Part shown: positions 13,217-34,845 of the stretch, piece by piece
Numbering within the stretch: position 1 is the stretch's first letter
Layout: each line of letters starts with the position of its first letter
NCBI GenBank assembly: GCA_964035795.1
Contig: OZ038325.1
Span: forward strand, 674,068-738,067
Direction: 5' to 3'
Length of the DNA stretch: 64,000 nucleotides
DNA from: Pterobdella sp. o SKG-2022
Taxonomy: Eukaryota; Annelida; Clitellata; Hirudinida; Piscicolidae
Made by a program: the position numbers and the translations under genes
Notes under the pieces: model-generated
What the model saw: only the letters and a program-made list of their open reading frames with translations
Databases searched by the model: none
What the model was told of the DNA's origin: nothing

Positions 13217-15219
13217 AACTAATATAAAAAATTCTCAAACCTCTTCTATATGAATCTATAGAAGCTGACAATCTTTTCAAATCTAACTATACTTACGATG
13301 TGTAAGTTGGACACATAACTCATAGTATAGCGCGCAGCATCATTAGAGTGATCGACAGACAATTTTTACTATATACATATTATTATTATTACTATTATTT
13401 TTATTATTATTCAATAAAATATTATTGTTTGTTTTCATGAATACTTTGAGTGAATATCAGTTTTGTGGATAAGTAGCTAACTAATCAACCAACTAATTAA
13501 CTAAATATTTAATTAAATAACCAAACCTCAAACTAACCAACCCAACCAACCAACTACAACAATTATAATTACTCCTTGCATTTGTTTAATACCGCTCCAT
13601 CATTCATCGTCCTATTAACAGCGTCCATAACCCAATTATAATCTCAGTGCTTATGTGTTTATTATGTGGTTTGGTGATGCGCTGTGATGGTATTAATATG
13701 TGGAAATCGTTGTTAATTTTAGTAGTAGTAGTAGTAGTAGTAGTAATTATTTGTTTTTTTATTACCAATTAACTCATTCTTATTATTGCAACTCAATCTA
13801 AACACTCGTTCATTTCTTATCATTAGATATGTTCTGCACAGTGTCAAATATAAACAATAATAAGAACAACAATAAACTAATAATAATAAAAATAATAAAT
13901 ATAATGAATTAATATCAAATTTAATGAATAAATGCAAAAATAACGATAAAAAGCAATGGAATAAAAACTATAGCAATGAACAGTTACTAAATACACTATC
14001 AAACGTTGAAGACATAACTGGATCTTCAGAAATAATAAAAACTGGCTTTTTTTTAAAATGATTTTCGAAATAAATAATTAACCAATAATAAAAAAGCATA
14101 TTTCATTCTTATCGAACCATGTTAATATTATATTTCAACTAATCAATATTATAGTTAAATCAATATACTTAAATCAATTAATATTTCAAATAATTAATTT
14201 ATTATCAATAGTTTTAAATCCTTATAATGTGGCGAGGCCGTTATAAGGATGTTCTTATAGACACTAATTACGAGTAATTTTTTTGCTTTTTATCGTTATT
14301 ACAACAAATAGTGTTGAACAGGACACGCTGAGCTTGAGTTATCTCATAGACACCTTTTTTTCCGTATTATTGACTCAATTTTTAATCTAACTTTTCTTCC
14401 TTGGTCTTTCTACTCTAAAGAGCCAATAATAATTATTATATGTGTACAAAAATCATTATAATAACTTGAAGTTAAATAAAATATTTCTATTAAGTCAAAA
14501 ACTTTTGTTTTTAAGTACACAAGAAGTTGCGCCCTGTGGGACACTCTCATTGCTCTACCTGAAACCCAATCATGGCGGCTGATGGCCGACTAGCATAGAT
14601 TCCACAATAAAATTTGTCATTTTAGTATAATAGAAACTCACATAAAGATATTCTTAGTGATGATAATGAACACGATTGAGTTTAATTTGAGAACTTGGAT
14701 ACACAAGAACCAAATCAATGTAAACTTTCATGTAGCATTCTATTGTAATTAAGGAAGATTCTAAGCAGAACTTGTAGACAGATTTGAGATGTCTCAAAGT
14801 AAATATAATGTGGAAATAAATATACATAAACATAGAAACATAAGCTGGTTGTATAATGGAATTCAAATCACCTCATTCCTCTCTAAATAAAGCTATCTAT
14901 TACCATGTGATCTAAGCTATAGCCAAAATAACATGAACCTCATAATATACTAAAAATAGCCTCACAACATACTTAACACAACCATTTTAATATGTCACCA
15001 TAGCAATCAAAACAAAAAACAGGAGTTCTGAGGAATAAAAAATCAGACATAACAGCAGAAAAAAGTCATCTCCCTAGTCACCAACCCACCCCCATAACCT
15101 CAAAGATATAATCGATTGAAAACCCCACCGCTATTGAAAGACCAACCTAACCACCATCAAAATCCCTCCACCACCACCTTCCCACAACAACCTCCCATAA
15201 ATTGACTCCAACTCCCTGC
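9272..15219. other. 5.9-kb gene-poor intergenic region
   Basis: AT-rich. A candidate LARGE poly(A) signal AATAAA lies at 9944. The stretch 11300-11720 has more ordinary composition but no convincing exon. A short retroelement-like remnant lies near 13092. LARGE and CAPZB converge on this region. Confidence 0.6.
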
Positions 15220-17310
15220 TCAGTTATCATGATGGGGCATTTTATTAATGGCTGATGCGATCTCTCTCTGTAGATTCCTTTGCAATGCAGCATCTTCTGG
15301 TCTCTGTGTGCTTCTCAGTCCATTCACGATGTCCTTCGTCTTGCCGAAGTACACGTCATTCATGCTGTTACGAATCTTATTCTCCATTTCCTGTGAGGGT
15401 GAATGAGGGGAGTTTTGTGGGTGGGAGAAAGGATGTTGTGATGTAAGAGTCGACGGCAATGGTAAGTGGGAGGAGATCAGATGTGACAAAAGTGAGAAGT
15501 GTTTTCCGAAAATCATAACTAAAATGTAAAACATATAAAGGTATAAATATATTTGAAATAATTTGTGTAGCAACAAATGATAAGACATTATCAACATCAA
15601 AGACCAACCTCAACCATGCGACCTATGTTGGCAATGTGTGAGCCATTCTCTCCCAAGCTGTAATCTGCCTCACTCTGATGGGGTGGTAGGTGGGTGTGAT
15701 TTGAGTGGAAGGATGTGAAGGTGTTTAGTCTTGAACACAATTCTATTAAATCACCAAAAACCATTAAAGTTTCACAACCCTCTAACCAGTCCATCAAACC
15801 TCATAGCCTCTTTCACCAACCCATAATCTCACCTGTCTAGTGATGGACCCTCCGAGACTCATGGTACCTGAAGCAGCCTTGGAGGTCTGCAACCACAACA
15901 TCACTGTTGAGGTCAAAGTGTAGTGACTGCTTCTGCCACTTGACTTTTCCTGTCGAAGTGGGAAAGGGAAGATGGTGATGGAAACCAAAAAGTGATTGTG
16001 GTGAATAAAATGATCAGAGTTATGAAACCCTAAATATATTTTGTAATGATCTAATGATAGAATCACGCATGTTAATGAGAGACCTGCACATCAACCACAT
16101 GGATGGAATCCCAGCACCCCTTGATCTTGTTTGAGGCATCCCCTGCCTTTGAAGGTAAAAGTCATCATCATTTTCAACACAATCATCCTTCTCATTATCA
16201 TTTCCATCACAACTTTCCTTATCATCATCATCACCATGTTAAATATGCATCACTAATTGTATCCTAGGAATAATAAGAAGCAATGAAAATCCTTCTTATT
16301 GATTAAAGTCTTTGAATTTCTAGGAAACCATCATCTGATTGGTGATGATCCAGAAACAAACGAGCTCCATCAATTAACAAAACTCACAGGCTATCTTGCT
16401 TTTTCATTGGTTTATAGTATTCAATGGATGATGAGTTACCAGACTTCATCCAATCAAATCAAGTGAAACACTATGAAAATGGATTTAAATAAACTAGTTA
16501 CCTTTTTGATGAGGATGGTGCATGCGAACCCAAATTTACGATCCCAAATGTAAACTGATGATACTCCTCCCTCAAAATACCTGAAGTCATCAGGGTCATT
16601 GGTTATTTCTTAAATCCCATTTTATCACCCAATAATGTTATAAAAATCATTGTTATTTTATCTTAAAAATTAAAGGTTAATAAAATCTACAACGATAATA
16701 AGCACTCACATTTCTCTGTAGGTATCAAAGACAGAGTTAGCTTCAATTTCAATGTTCCTAAGTCTTTCTGAAGGGTAGGTTCCCTCTGAAATGGGAGGAT
16801 CATACTGGTTTGTCCATGGTGATCTGAGAAGAGAATGATGACTTGTATAGAGAAAAAAGGATTTTTATTGGCAGCCATGATGAAAAATGTCATGTGAGTT
16901 TAATATATAGGGTTTTGATTTATGATATTGATCTGATTGGAAATGAAAGTATAAAATATATGGAAGTATAAAATCTCAACCTGTAACTCTCGTCTTCACG
17001 ATTGTAGTCGCACTTGAGATAATCCTTTCCTACCTCTTTATCTCTTCCGATCTGCAATGGCTGATCCACTGTTGATAAGAGATCCTCGCATAAATGCGGA
17101 GCCTTTAAAATTATATAGATTAAAATATAATTTCAAAAATGATAAAAAATTCCAAATTGATTGTGTTTGAAGAAGATTAAATCTGAGTTATAAATACGAC
17201 AGATAACTGACGATTGTGATGATTTTCTGAAGATTTTGAGGAATTTTGTGAGGCGGCAGACGCCTCATTAAGTCTAAGGCTGCATCTAATTGTTCTTCGT
17301 AATCTGTCAT
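15220..17310 (-). CDS. CAPZB: F-actin-capping protein subunit beta
   Basis: Beta subunit of the CapZ heterodimer, which caps actin barbed ends in the cytoplasm and in dynactin. Eight exons on the minus strand, 5' to 3': 17310-17212, 17102-16981, 16823-16710, 16580-16502, 16146-16084, 15949-15833, 15674-15609, 15390-15220. All phases close, giving 276 residues against about 272-277 in vertebrates. Landmarks in order are [10 protein letters not shown] near residue 11, [64 protein letters not shown] and [11 protein letters not shown]. The C-terminal tentacle that binds actin (after KDIVNGLR) is present but diverged. The start ATG at 17310 matches the conserved N-terminus. Two acceptors use AAG instead of YAG (before 17102 and 16146). 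It is head-to-head with MUT. Confidence 0.97.
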
Positions 17311-17680
17311 TTGGAACTGTCGGTACTACCTTTATGGTTATTTTTGCTGTTGGGAAAAATAAAATTTATGTTACATGAAACATAATAGATAATATTTTAT
17401 ATGTGTATGATCAATATAAATGAACATTTAAGATAGCGAAACTAACATTTTTATTCACAAATAGGATCTCTCGACAAGTTGGTCCGGTAAAACTAAAGTC
17501 AATGTTAATTTACTTTTATTGTAAAGCATGTTATTAATATCTAATGAATTGTAAAAATTTTTTCAACATTGCTTTTTTTTTATAATTTTTTTAAGAATTC
17601 ACGAAAAGTTGAAAGGTCAGGAAAATAAGTAGCAAGAAATAGTGAAATTATTTCTTTGCACAATACGAAGGATTTTCAAG
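17311..17680. promoter_or_regulatory. Head-to-head intergenic region of CAPZB and MUT, likely bidirectional promoter
   Basis: Only 370 bp separate the two start codons, which face away from each other, so the core promoters and both 5' UTRs must lie here or in undetected upstream exons. The stretch is AT-rich with long T and A runs. I see no clear TATA box placed for either gene. The promoter role is inferred from layout only. Confidence 0.5.
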
Positions 17681-24708
<7,028 letters not shown>

Positions 24709-26150
24709 CGTCATTGTCTATAAATAGATTTGTATATATAGTTACAATTAAATATTCAAAAATAGAAGTAGCTGTCTATTTTTAAATCTCACGCTGAGTG
24801 GACATACATTTTTCGTCCTCCTTATCGCTAATCAAGTTCACTTTTTTTTGACACAATTATGTTTAAAAGTAAATTCCCATTTTGTTGATTTAAAACTCAA
24901 ACTACACGTTAAAAATGAAGGTCGTTCAACCAGAATGAAGATAATGAGGATCATCATCAACTGATGATAGTATGCTTGTTTTTATGTGATGATTTTCATT
25001 AGGTAATGATGATGATGATGAGCATGGCAAAACGATATGACGCAATAGAAAGCTTTGGTCTTCAGTCTAACGAAAGTCAGAATACGTGCGATGAGAAACA
25101 TTATAACATGGCCTATGGGCAGGTTGGGTGCATGCATTATAGACATATAACATAAATCAACACCCAATCATAAAAGAGTAGCAAGGGTTTGAACCTCAGA
25201 TGGCTGTATCTACAGAGTATTTGATGATAAAAAATGGAAGACATATTTTTATGAAGAAATGGTAATGTTTTAAGAAATAAAAAACATTTTGGTGTATTAT
25301 TTCTTAAGATAACTAATAACATTAATAATTTAATAAATAAAAATATTTATTGATATTTAAAAAACATAAAATAATAATGTTTTAATACCAAATTATGTCG
25401 ATGTTGTGGCTTGCAAACTCTTGGAGTTAACGCCATTATAATCTTACTGGTAATTATAACAGAAAAAATATCATTTTGTGTTGTTATGATTAATGATGCA
25501 ATCGATCAACGTGGTGTTATGGTGACTAAGCTTGGATAACTTTATGGTAAACAACTATGAAAATGAAAAAAAAAATAATAAAAACAAACAAAATAACAAA
25601 AACATAACTGTAAAATAAATAAAAATAATAATGAAACCGATAGAAACCCTAACAACACCAAAGCAAAGGTAGAAACAAATATCATTATCATCAATGCTGT
25701 GAAAACAACTAACAATATGCGGTTAAATTAATTGAAACCTCGGTATATTAAATATTTAATTAAAATAATTTGCAGTATTTATTAATAATATTAATTATTA
25801 TAATTAAAACAACAATACAAATCTTAATGACATAACATATATATATATATATACCCCAGGGATAATGCAAATATCACAATAATGCAGGTGAAATGGAATG
25901 AAACACATGTGTACAATATTAACATCTATCTTTATATTTTAAAATCACTCTGTCTCGCTATTTGTTTTCTGCTCTCTTATTGTACACATTTATTTCATTA
26001 AATTTCACTTTTGTGATCCCTGTTAATCATATACATATACATATATTCTTTAATATATAAGATAAATTCAACTTCAAATAAACAGATAAATGTAACGAAA
26101 ATTCTTATATATAAAATAACAAGTGTTTTACTGGCAATCAAAACATTTGC
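24709..26150. other. Intergenic, no gene seen
   Basis: A possible MUT poly(A) signal ATTAAA lies near 24748. The rest is AT-rich with A runs and a short (TA)n near 25838. I see no splice-linked coding segment on either strand. Confidence 0.6.
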
Positions 26151-26159
26151 TACTCTTAA

Positions 26160-26350
26160 TGACTTTTATAACAAAGGAGAGTCATAATAACATGCTGACG
26201 TAATGACGGTGATGATAACATAAGATGACGCAATAATGGTTGGTAGCATAATATGCCGTAACTATGGGCGGTATAATAGAACGATGGATGATAACACAAA
26301 ATTACGTAACGATGGGTGATAACATAGTATGACGTAACGATGAGTAACAA
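26160..26350. repeat. Diverged ~31-33-bp minisatellite
   Basis: About six imperfect units of the form ATGGATGATAACA...TTACGTAACG follow each other. On the minus strand they read as a repeated Tyr/Leu/His-rich peptide, which I take as a by-product of the repeat rather than a gene. Confidence 0.7.
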
Positions 26351-26784
26351 TAACTAACATCAGATCTATAAAACCAACTAATAATGGAAATAGAAATGGC
26401 ATGCGCGATAAACAGTTTAGATGCGATTCAAAATGGTGGAAAATAATGAAACATTTAATTCATTGAATAATGAGAAATATTTGAGAAAAAAGCTAAAATT
26501 GAAAAAAAAAAATACTTTGATACAAAACAAAAGATTAAAAATAGCATTAAAATATATTCTAATATATTAAATATAGTGCAAAATATTGAAAGCGCTAAAT
26601 AATGAGTGGTAGATATTTTTAGATTGGAGCATGCGTGAAGGAATGAAACAGATAAAACGACTTCAGATCACCTTCCCAACAATAATATACCCTAACTCAT
26701 ATATTGTGCCATAATATCCCCTAAAATTCATAATTATATATATGTATATGATAAATATATATAAAATATTGATTCTCATATCAG

Positions 26785-27265
26785 ATTCAAGAAAGTCAGA
26801 GTACAAGAAGTACTTCAGTGGAAGAAGACGAAATGGCCCAGAACAATCCTTACAGATCCCTTTCCATGGGATCAGCTTTACAGAGAGCTAGCTCTGATCA
26901 GCCAGAGACCATGGTGACCAACGGAGACTTCGGATTTCAAGGTCATTTGAGGGATTAGGGCAATTCATCACCACAGAGAAGCAAAAGAAGAAAGATAATA
27001 GAAGCAGCCAAAGACAAAGTGGAAAAAGAAGCAGCCGCAAATGAGGCTGGATGGAATCAAAAACAGAGCTAGAAGACCTTCCTTATAAAGCTCTTCAACT
27101 CATATGCATTCTCTGGTGAAAATGAATTCAATGAAGTCACTTGCCACTGCGATAAAACAAATGGAGACTTTGGGCTGGTCCAATATGTATGTAGAGAATG
27201 AGACTCTTAGAGGTGCTAGCGCCAGAGACCTAAATTTAACAGGCTTCTGCAAGAATGGGAGTCTT
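26785..27265 (+). pseudogene. Decayed coding relic, origin unknown
   Basis: This patch is clearly richer in GC and in codon-like structure than its flanks. One frame is open from about 26789 through an ATG at 26833 and stops at 26958. It then continues in the same frame with Lys/Glu-rich and later Cys-containing segments, broken by stops at about 27070 and 27210. No splice sites rescue it. It may be ORF1 of a retroelement or a dead gene copy. I do not recognise the family. Confidence 0.4.
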
Positions 27266-27579
27266 TAGGAGTGCCAAAGTGTTGCTTGCCATGTGTTATG
27301 TAAGGTATAGCAAATTTTGTTTTGCTCTTTAAAAATAATCATTTTTTAAAAATTATTTACTTAATAGATAATATATATATATATAAATATAGGTTGTATT
27401 GATGTATATAATTATACATAAGTATTACAAGGAATTTGTATTCTTCATATACATACCATATCATATCATACAAGGGTATCTTTAAACACAAATATACAAA
27501 TAAAAAAATACCTAAAAAACTGCGAAAAAGATCTACGTTGGATGAATGGAAACAAATGAAGTGAGTGTTGAAAAAGTGG

Positions 27580-30500
27580 CTAGTTCTTCGTCTTATGGAT
27601 GAAAGGGCTGACCACACTCCACACTAACACGTGTGTGATGAAGAGAAAGTAGTACACTTGCGAATATACCTGTGTGTGTGTGTGTGTGTGTGTGTTTATA
27701 TTTGCAGACAAGCATATATTCTTCTAATACACATAAAAGTGTATATGGATGTGAACAGTGAATGTAAGCACTGGAAGCTTTTTGAACATATCCATAATCA
27801 TCAAACTACACTCCCCCACAAGCCCCTCTTCTAATCATCATTAAAAATCTACCCCAACTTCCACTCATCTCTCCCAACTAATATCTACCACCCTCTTTCC
27901 CCCTTCCCCCCCCCCCCACACCTAACCTGCATATATCTGGAGTAAGTGAAGAGGGCAAAAGCCACTAGGGCATAACTCAACACCATCTGGATATGGATCT
28001 TCCTGATGGTGTAGAGGATCAGGTCACCCACCAGTCCGAGCCTCCGAAACATTGACACCACATTTTGCACAACAGCTATCCTACTCAGCTGTTGAAAGGC
28101 ATTTAAGAGGGTTTTACTAGTTTCAAATTGGTAGCAAGCTATTTAATTTTATCATGACCATTATAACTCATGGTAGCACAACTATGTTGAAAAGTATAAT
28201 ACAGTTTCAAAACGCTTACGATATCTCTCCTTTCTAACCACCAACAACCCTCATCCCATCCTTCAACACTCCATTCTAATCACCAACATCTCCAATCCAT
28301 CACCATCATAATTCATCCCTATTTACACCACTCAAAACCCCCCCCCCACTCCTCCACCAACATCATTCTCGAACTTGACAGCAAAGAATTCAAAGAGGAA
28401 GTTAACAAAGTACCCAGAAAACAAACCATGCCACAGTGCCAAGAAGTTCAGGGTAATTAGTTGTGAGAGGGACCTGTTGTTTAAGCCCTTGCACCGCTTG
28501 TATATGTATCTGTTGTGGTGGTTGAAACGAGGTAAGAGTGGTATGGTAGTGTGGTTGTTTGCCTCAATCAATAGACCATCAACCACACAACTAAAACACC
28601 CAATGCAACCCCGACCCACCTAGACATCCATCTATTTGTGTTGATGTTGAAAGACTGCACCAGTTCACTGCAGGTTGAGGCCAACTCAAACTCCAAGGCC
28701 TTGATGTTCGAACACACCTCCAAACACATCGATACAGGAGTCCAATCATCAACGTTTGTTGACTGTTGCTTATCTTCTTCCGTTTCTTTTTCCTTTTTGG
28801 CAAATGAGCTGTTCACAACCTCTACATCATCTTCATTTTCATTACGAGAGCTGATAACGTTCACATCATCCTTCATTCCTCCAATTAATCTCTCATTTAG
28901 TCCCTTCAAGATCAACTTCTCCTTCTCAGCTCCACTCAAGGCACTCCAATTCATGCCAGTCACATCCACCTTGACACACTTTTTACTGCTGTCCACTGGC
29001 TGGTATCCTAACCCTGTCAACCTACATGTGCCCTCCTGTGGGTTGTGTGATAAGGGGAGTATGGTGGTGTGATGATAGAGGAACGATGGTGGCATGATGT
29101 ATTATTGAAACACCACTAACAGCCATGTTCCAGCAGGCTAGGTATTTGTAGAGATGAAACTTTCCCCACAGCATGATCAGCAGACATCTTTTGAGGAAGC
29201 CCAGTGACTGGAGAGGAGAAGGTACTTAACATCACCATCGAAATTATATATTCAAATTCAAACACTTTTAGGGGTTTATATTATTACATGAAGCTTTTCG
29301 TAAGATGAACTCACATTCTCAAGTGAAGGTACAAATATATATAAAATCACCAAAATTATTTTCATTATCAACATCAAGTTCATTTCATGCCCGAAAAATT
29401 TTAAAAATGGCGAAAAAATAAAAAAAAACACCCAAAACCTCCATGTAGGTGGACATAAGAATGGCGTCAGGCAAGTACATCTGTGATACCTGTATCAAAA
29501 ATTATGTAACGCTAAATAATTTCGAGAAATTATTTTTAAAGTTTAAAATGAATATAAGATATATCGTAGCTTTAAATACCTTACTAAGAATAACATTGTA
29601 TGTAAATGTTTTACTAAAAATAAATATTTCTATAACTAGCATTACTAAAAATAACCTGGTAAACAATGATGTAGAACAACCCAAGCATGAAATTTTTGAA
29701 TATAATCATCTTCATTCGCCTGGAAAACTTTTCTGGCCTGTATGCCACATTCACCAGCTCTAAATACCTTCTCATGGCAAACTGGGTGGTGCAATGGTGG
29801 TTTCATGCCATAGTTTATATATAGTTTTATAACTACAAACAAAAATAATAAAAACATAATAACTAACATCAAAAACATAACAATAATAACAGCTCCACTG
29901 ACCTGGGGCCCAACAAGGAAGCCAGGGAAGAAGTAACAAAAGGCGAGGGTCTCAAGTAGGGAGGGTTTGCGCCGCAAACAGTTTTCTTTTTGTTCTGGAG
30001 ATAACTTTGACTGGTGGGTGGTTGGTGGTGTAAAAATAGAACAATGATTAAAGGAGGTAAAAATATAAAACAAAACAGTTCTTTGAATAAAAATTCCACA
30101 GTTCAACTGTGGAATGGAAAAAAATCAAAATGCACTTAAAAAAAATATTGCAAAAAAATTATATAAAAATATATACTAGAACACACATACACACCCACCC
30201 ACATACCTCAGGCTTACTGCCATCATAGATATCGAAGACAAGACCAATGAGTCGTAGACATAGGACACACTGTGGTGTGGTCCATGTAATGCTGTACTCT
30301 AGGCTTTTGTGGTAGTAATATCCCAGCATGAGGTACCCCTGTGGTGAAAGGAAGGGCTGGATTAAATTCATGTTGCTAGTCATATTTGGGATTGTATTGG
30401 TTCTTATAGTAGTGTGGGTTGAATAATAAATGTAAAGGTATTTGGGTAGAATACAGAATATATGCATCAGATATGAAGTGTTAATGTTACAGATGGATGG

Positions 30501-31287
30501 ATGTGTGAAAGAGTTTTATGGATGAGTAACAAGTTTTTGTGGTCAAATGAATGATAAAATCACAAAAGACTGATTATACAAGCACCAACCATATTAATGA
30601 GGAAAGCCAGCAAGACAGAAAGTTGCGTGCCTCCACATATTTGAATCATAAAGTAGACCAATAGGATGTTGACAAAGAAGTGAATTGTTTCATACTCTTT
30701 TTGGTGTTCAGGAGAGGGGTTGATTATTGGTTGATTTGATTTGTTAATGTGGTTGTTAGAAGAATGATTCATGAGTTTTGAGGTCATAATATTTAGATAA
30801 TTGTGTTCTATTTATTTAGAATTGATTTTTAAGGTTATGTATTTATAAATCTCACGGAAGTTGAAGTAGGCAATGGAAAGGCCACAGACGATGAAGTAAA
30901 AATGGTGAAATAAAGGAGGATGATTGGCAACTACTTTTCTGTAGAACAAACCTAGTGGGTAGCCTGCAATGAAGATTTTAATGATTATATATTAAAAATG
31001 AACGATGATGATATTAAAAATTAAAAAAGTGCAATATACTTTGAAACAAAAACATCTTGTATTTTAATTTGAACGAATAGAAATTTTTTCAAATATAAAT
31101 TAATGATTTATGAATAAAAGCTTATATATCATGAAAAATATATAGTGCAAGTCAGTGAAATAACAAAAATTTCAATGAAAAACGTGATGCAAATAAAAAA
31201 AAAATAATATGAACCAAAAAGAATAGATAAAAAAAACTTTGTGGCACGCTCAGCGCCAAACTCCATTAAACCGGCCACAGTCAACAT
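27580..31287 (-). CDS. LPCAT3: Lysophosphatidylcholine acyltransferase 3 (MBOAT5) homologue
   Basis: ER multipass MBOAT enzyme that reacylates lysophospholipids, mainly with polyunsaturated acyl-CoA (Lands cycle). Twelve exons, 5' to 3': 31287-31215, 30963-30856, 30696-30590, 30338-30207, 30010-29903, 29781-29656, 29489-29439, 29207-29121, 29035-28620, 28509-28362, 28088-27927, 27669-27580. The model gives 535 residues; human has 487. Landmarks are GYPLGLFYRK, GLSIAYFNF, GYYYHKSLEY, PSLLETLAFCYFFPGFLVGPQ, CRLTGLGY, the catalytic Asn region SFNINTNRW and the catalytic His in FLALWHGLFSGYF. Exon 9 holds a Lys/Glu/Asp-rich insertion of roughly 75 residues (about residues 275-360) between CRLTGLG and the catalytic Asn, absent from the vertebrate protein. 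The last intron's acceptor abuts a (CA)n tract. It is head-to-head with YAE1. MBOAT1/2/7 are less likely, because the conserved blocks read as LPCAT3 throughout. Confidence 0.94.
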
Positions 31288-31487
31288 TTCTAATACTTAT
31301 ATCATGCGATATAGAATCGGGCTGAACTAAAAGCCAGGGAAGTTGAAATAATTTAAATTTATTCAACCTATGAATTTTATAAAACTATATTCAAAATACA
31401 ATTAGTTCACGAGTATTTTCATAGTTTTTCTAAAATTTGAAGTTTGCTTTTTTCAAGGTTTTTTTAAGAGCCGATTTTAAGTTTAGG
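31288..31487. promoter_or_regulatory. Head-to-head region of LPCAT3 and YAE1, likely bidirectional promoter
   Basis: Exactly 200 bp lie between the two divergent start codons. A short upstream ATG on the minus strand (about 31310) is followed at once by a stop and could be a minimal upstream ORF for LPCAT3. The promoter role is inferred from layout. Confidence 0.55.
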
Positions 31488-32478
31488 ATGAATGATGAAG
31501 ATTTACTAGAAAGCCAAATGTTTAACAAAAAGAAGACTGAAAGAATCAAAGTAATTTATTTTAAAAAAAATTTTTTTTACATAAATTAAAAATTAAACTT
31601 TTATAAATCTAATTCAAATAGTTTGAACAAATCTACAACATAGTTTCACTGAAATCATGTTTATATGCAGGAAGGGAATGCTGAAGGGATAACAGGAGGA
31701 TACCAAACAGCATTACAATCGGGGTTTGATGCAGCTTTCTACCAATCACTCCCCATTCTTATAAAACTCAACCAGCTTGAAGGCATGATAAGGTAGGGTT
31801 GAGCCTCTGAAAATATTAATAATTATTTTATCAATACAATTGATATTCACGTGTGAAGAACAATGCTGGAGAATTCTGAAAACTTCATGCTAGGTGAGTT
31901 CAAAACAGAGCAGCTCCATGAAATCCTGTCACATGTGCAGACAGTCAAAAACAAGGTCTCATTACAAAAATATTTTCAATTCATTATTAAAAAATATTCA
32001 AGTTGAATAAGTGATTTGATTTATAATTAATTTTTTCAGGTTATCGAAGATTATTCAAAAATGGATAGACCAATAGAAGTGCTTGGCCCATTTGCTTCAA
32101 CCAATGGTCAGTTTTCTATACATTGACTTTATTTGCTAAATAAAGAATATTTTTAAAAGTAAGCATAATTTAATTAAATATAAAAACAACCCAACCACTT
32201 TCGTACAATCATCATCTCTACCTCTTCCTCTCATCTACCAACCACCATTATCACCTCCATCCTCCCTACCACCATCAGACGAAGATGACTTGTGCTCCAT
32301 CATGGAAGCACAGAACCTCAACAAGGATGAACAGAGTCACAGCTTCTGGGGTTCCTGCATTTGTGACTTGATAATCATGTATAAGGAGCTGTCCTACCTT
32401 AAACACCACCATCACCTCCAGTCCGACCCCTCCTTTGCCCTTCTTCTTAATCAATTGAAAAGTGTTATATTAAGTTGA
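31488..32478 (+). CDS. YAE1: YAE1 domain-containing protein, Fe-S cluster targeting adaptor
   Basis: Cytosolic partner of LTO1. Together they recruit the CIA machinery to load an Fe-S cluster on ABCE1 (Rli1). Five exons: 31488-31550, 31671-31792, 31859-31955, 32040-32106, 32279-32478. The model gives 182 residues; human is 226. The second exon holds the deca-GX3-type motif: Gly residues spaced about every four positions in KEGNAEGITGGYQTALQSGF, followed by an Asn/Leu helix as in YAE1. The N-terminal DEDLLESQMFNKK fits the acidic lead-in of the family. The tail ends in LLNQLKSVILS. Exon 3 uses a GAAG acceptor. LTO1 (ORAOV1) shares the repeat and is the main alternative, but the order of segments and the length suit YAE1. 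Confidence 0.82.

Positions 32479-34845
<2,367 letters not shown>

Noticed and set aside
28638..29072. 144-codon plus-strand open frame
   Set aside because: Antisense shadow of LPCAT3 exon 9, whose minus-strand frame matches the family on both sides.
31488..32478. Assignment of the YAE1 gene to LTO1/ORAOV1
   Set aside because: The Gly-repeat is shared, but the acidic lead-in, position of the repeat and long C-terminal part fit YAE1 better; kept as the main alternative.
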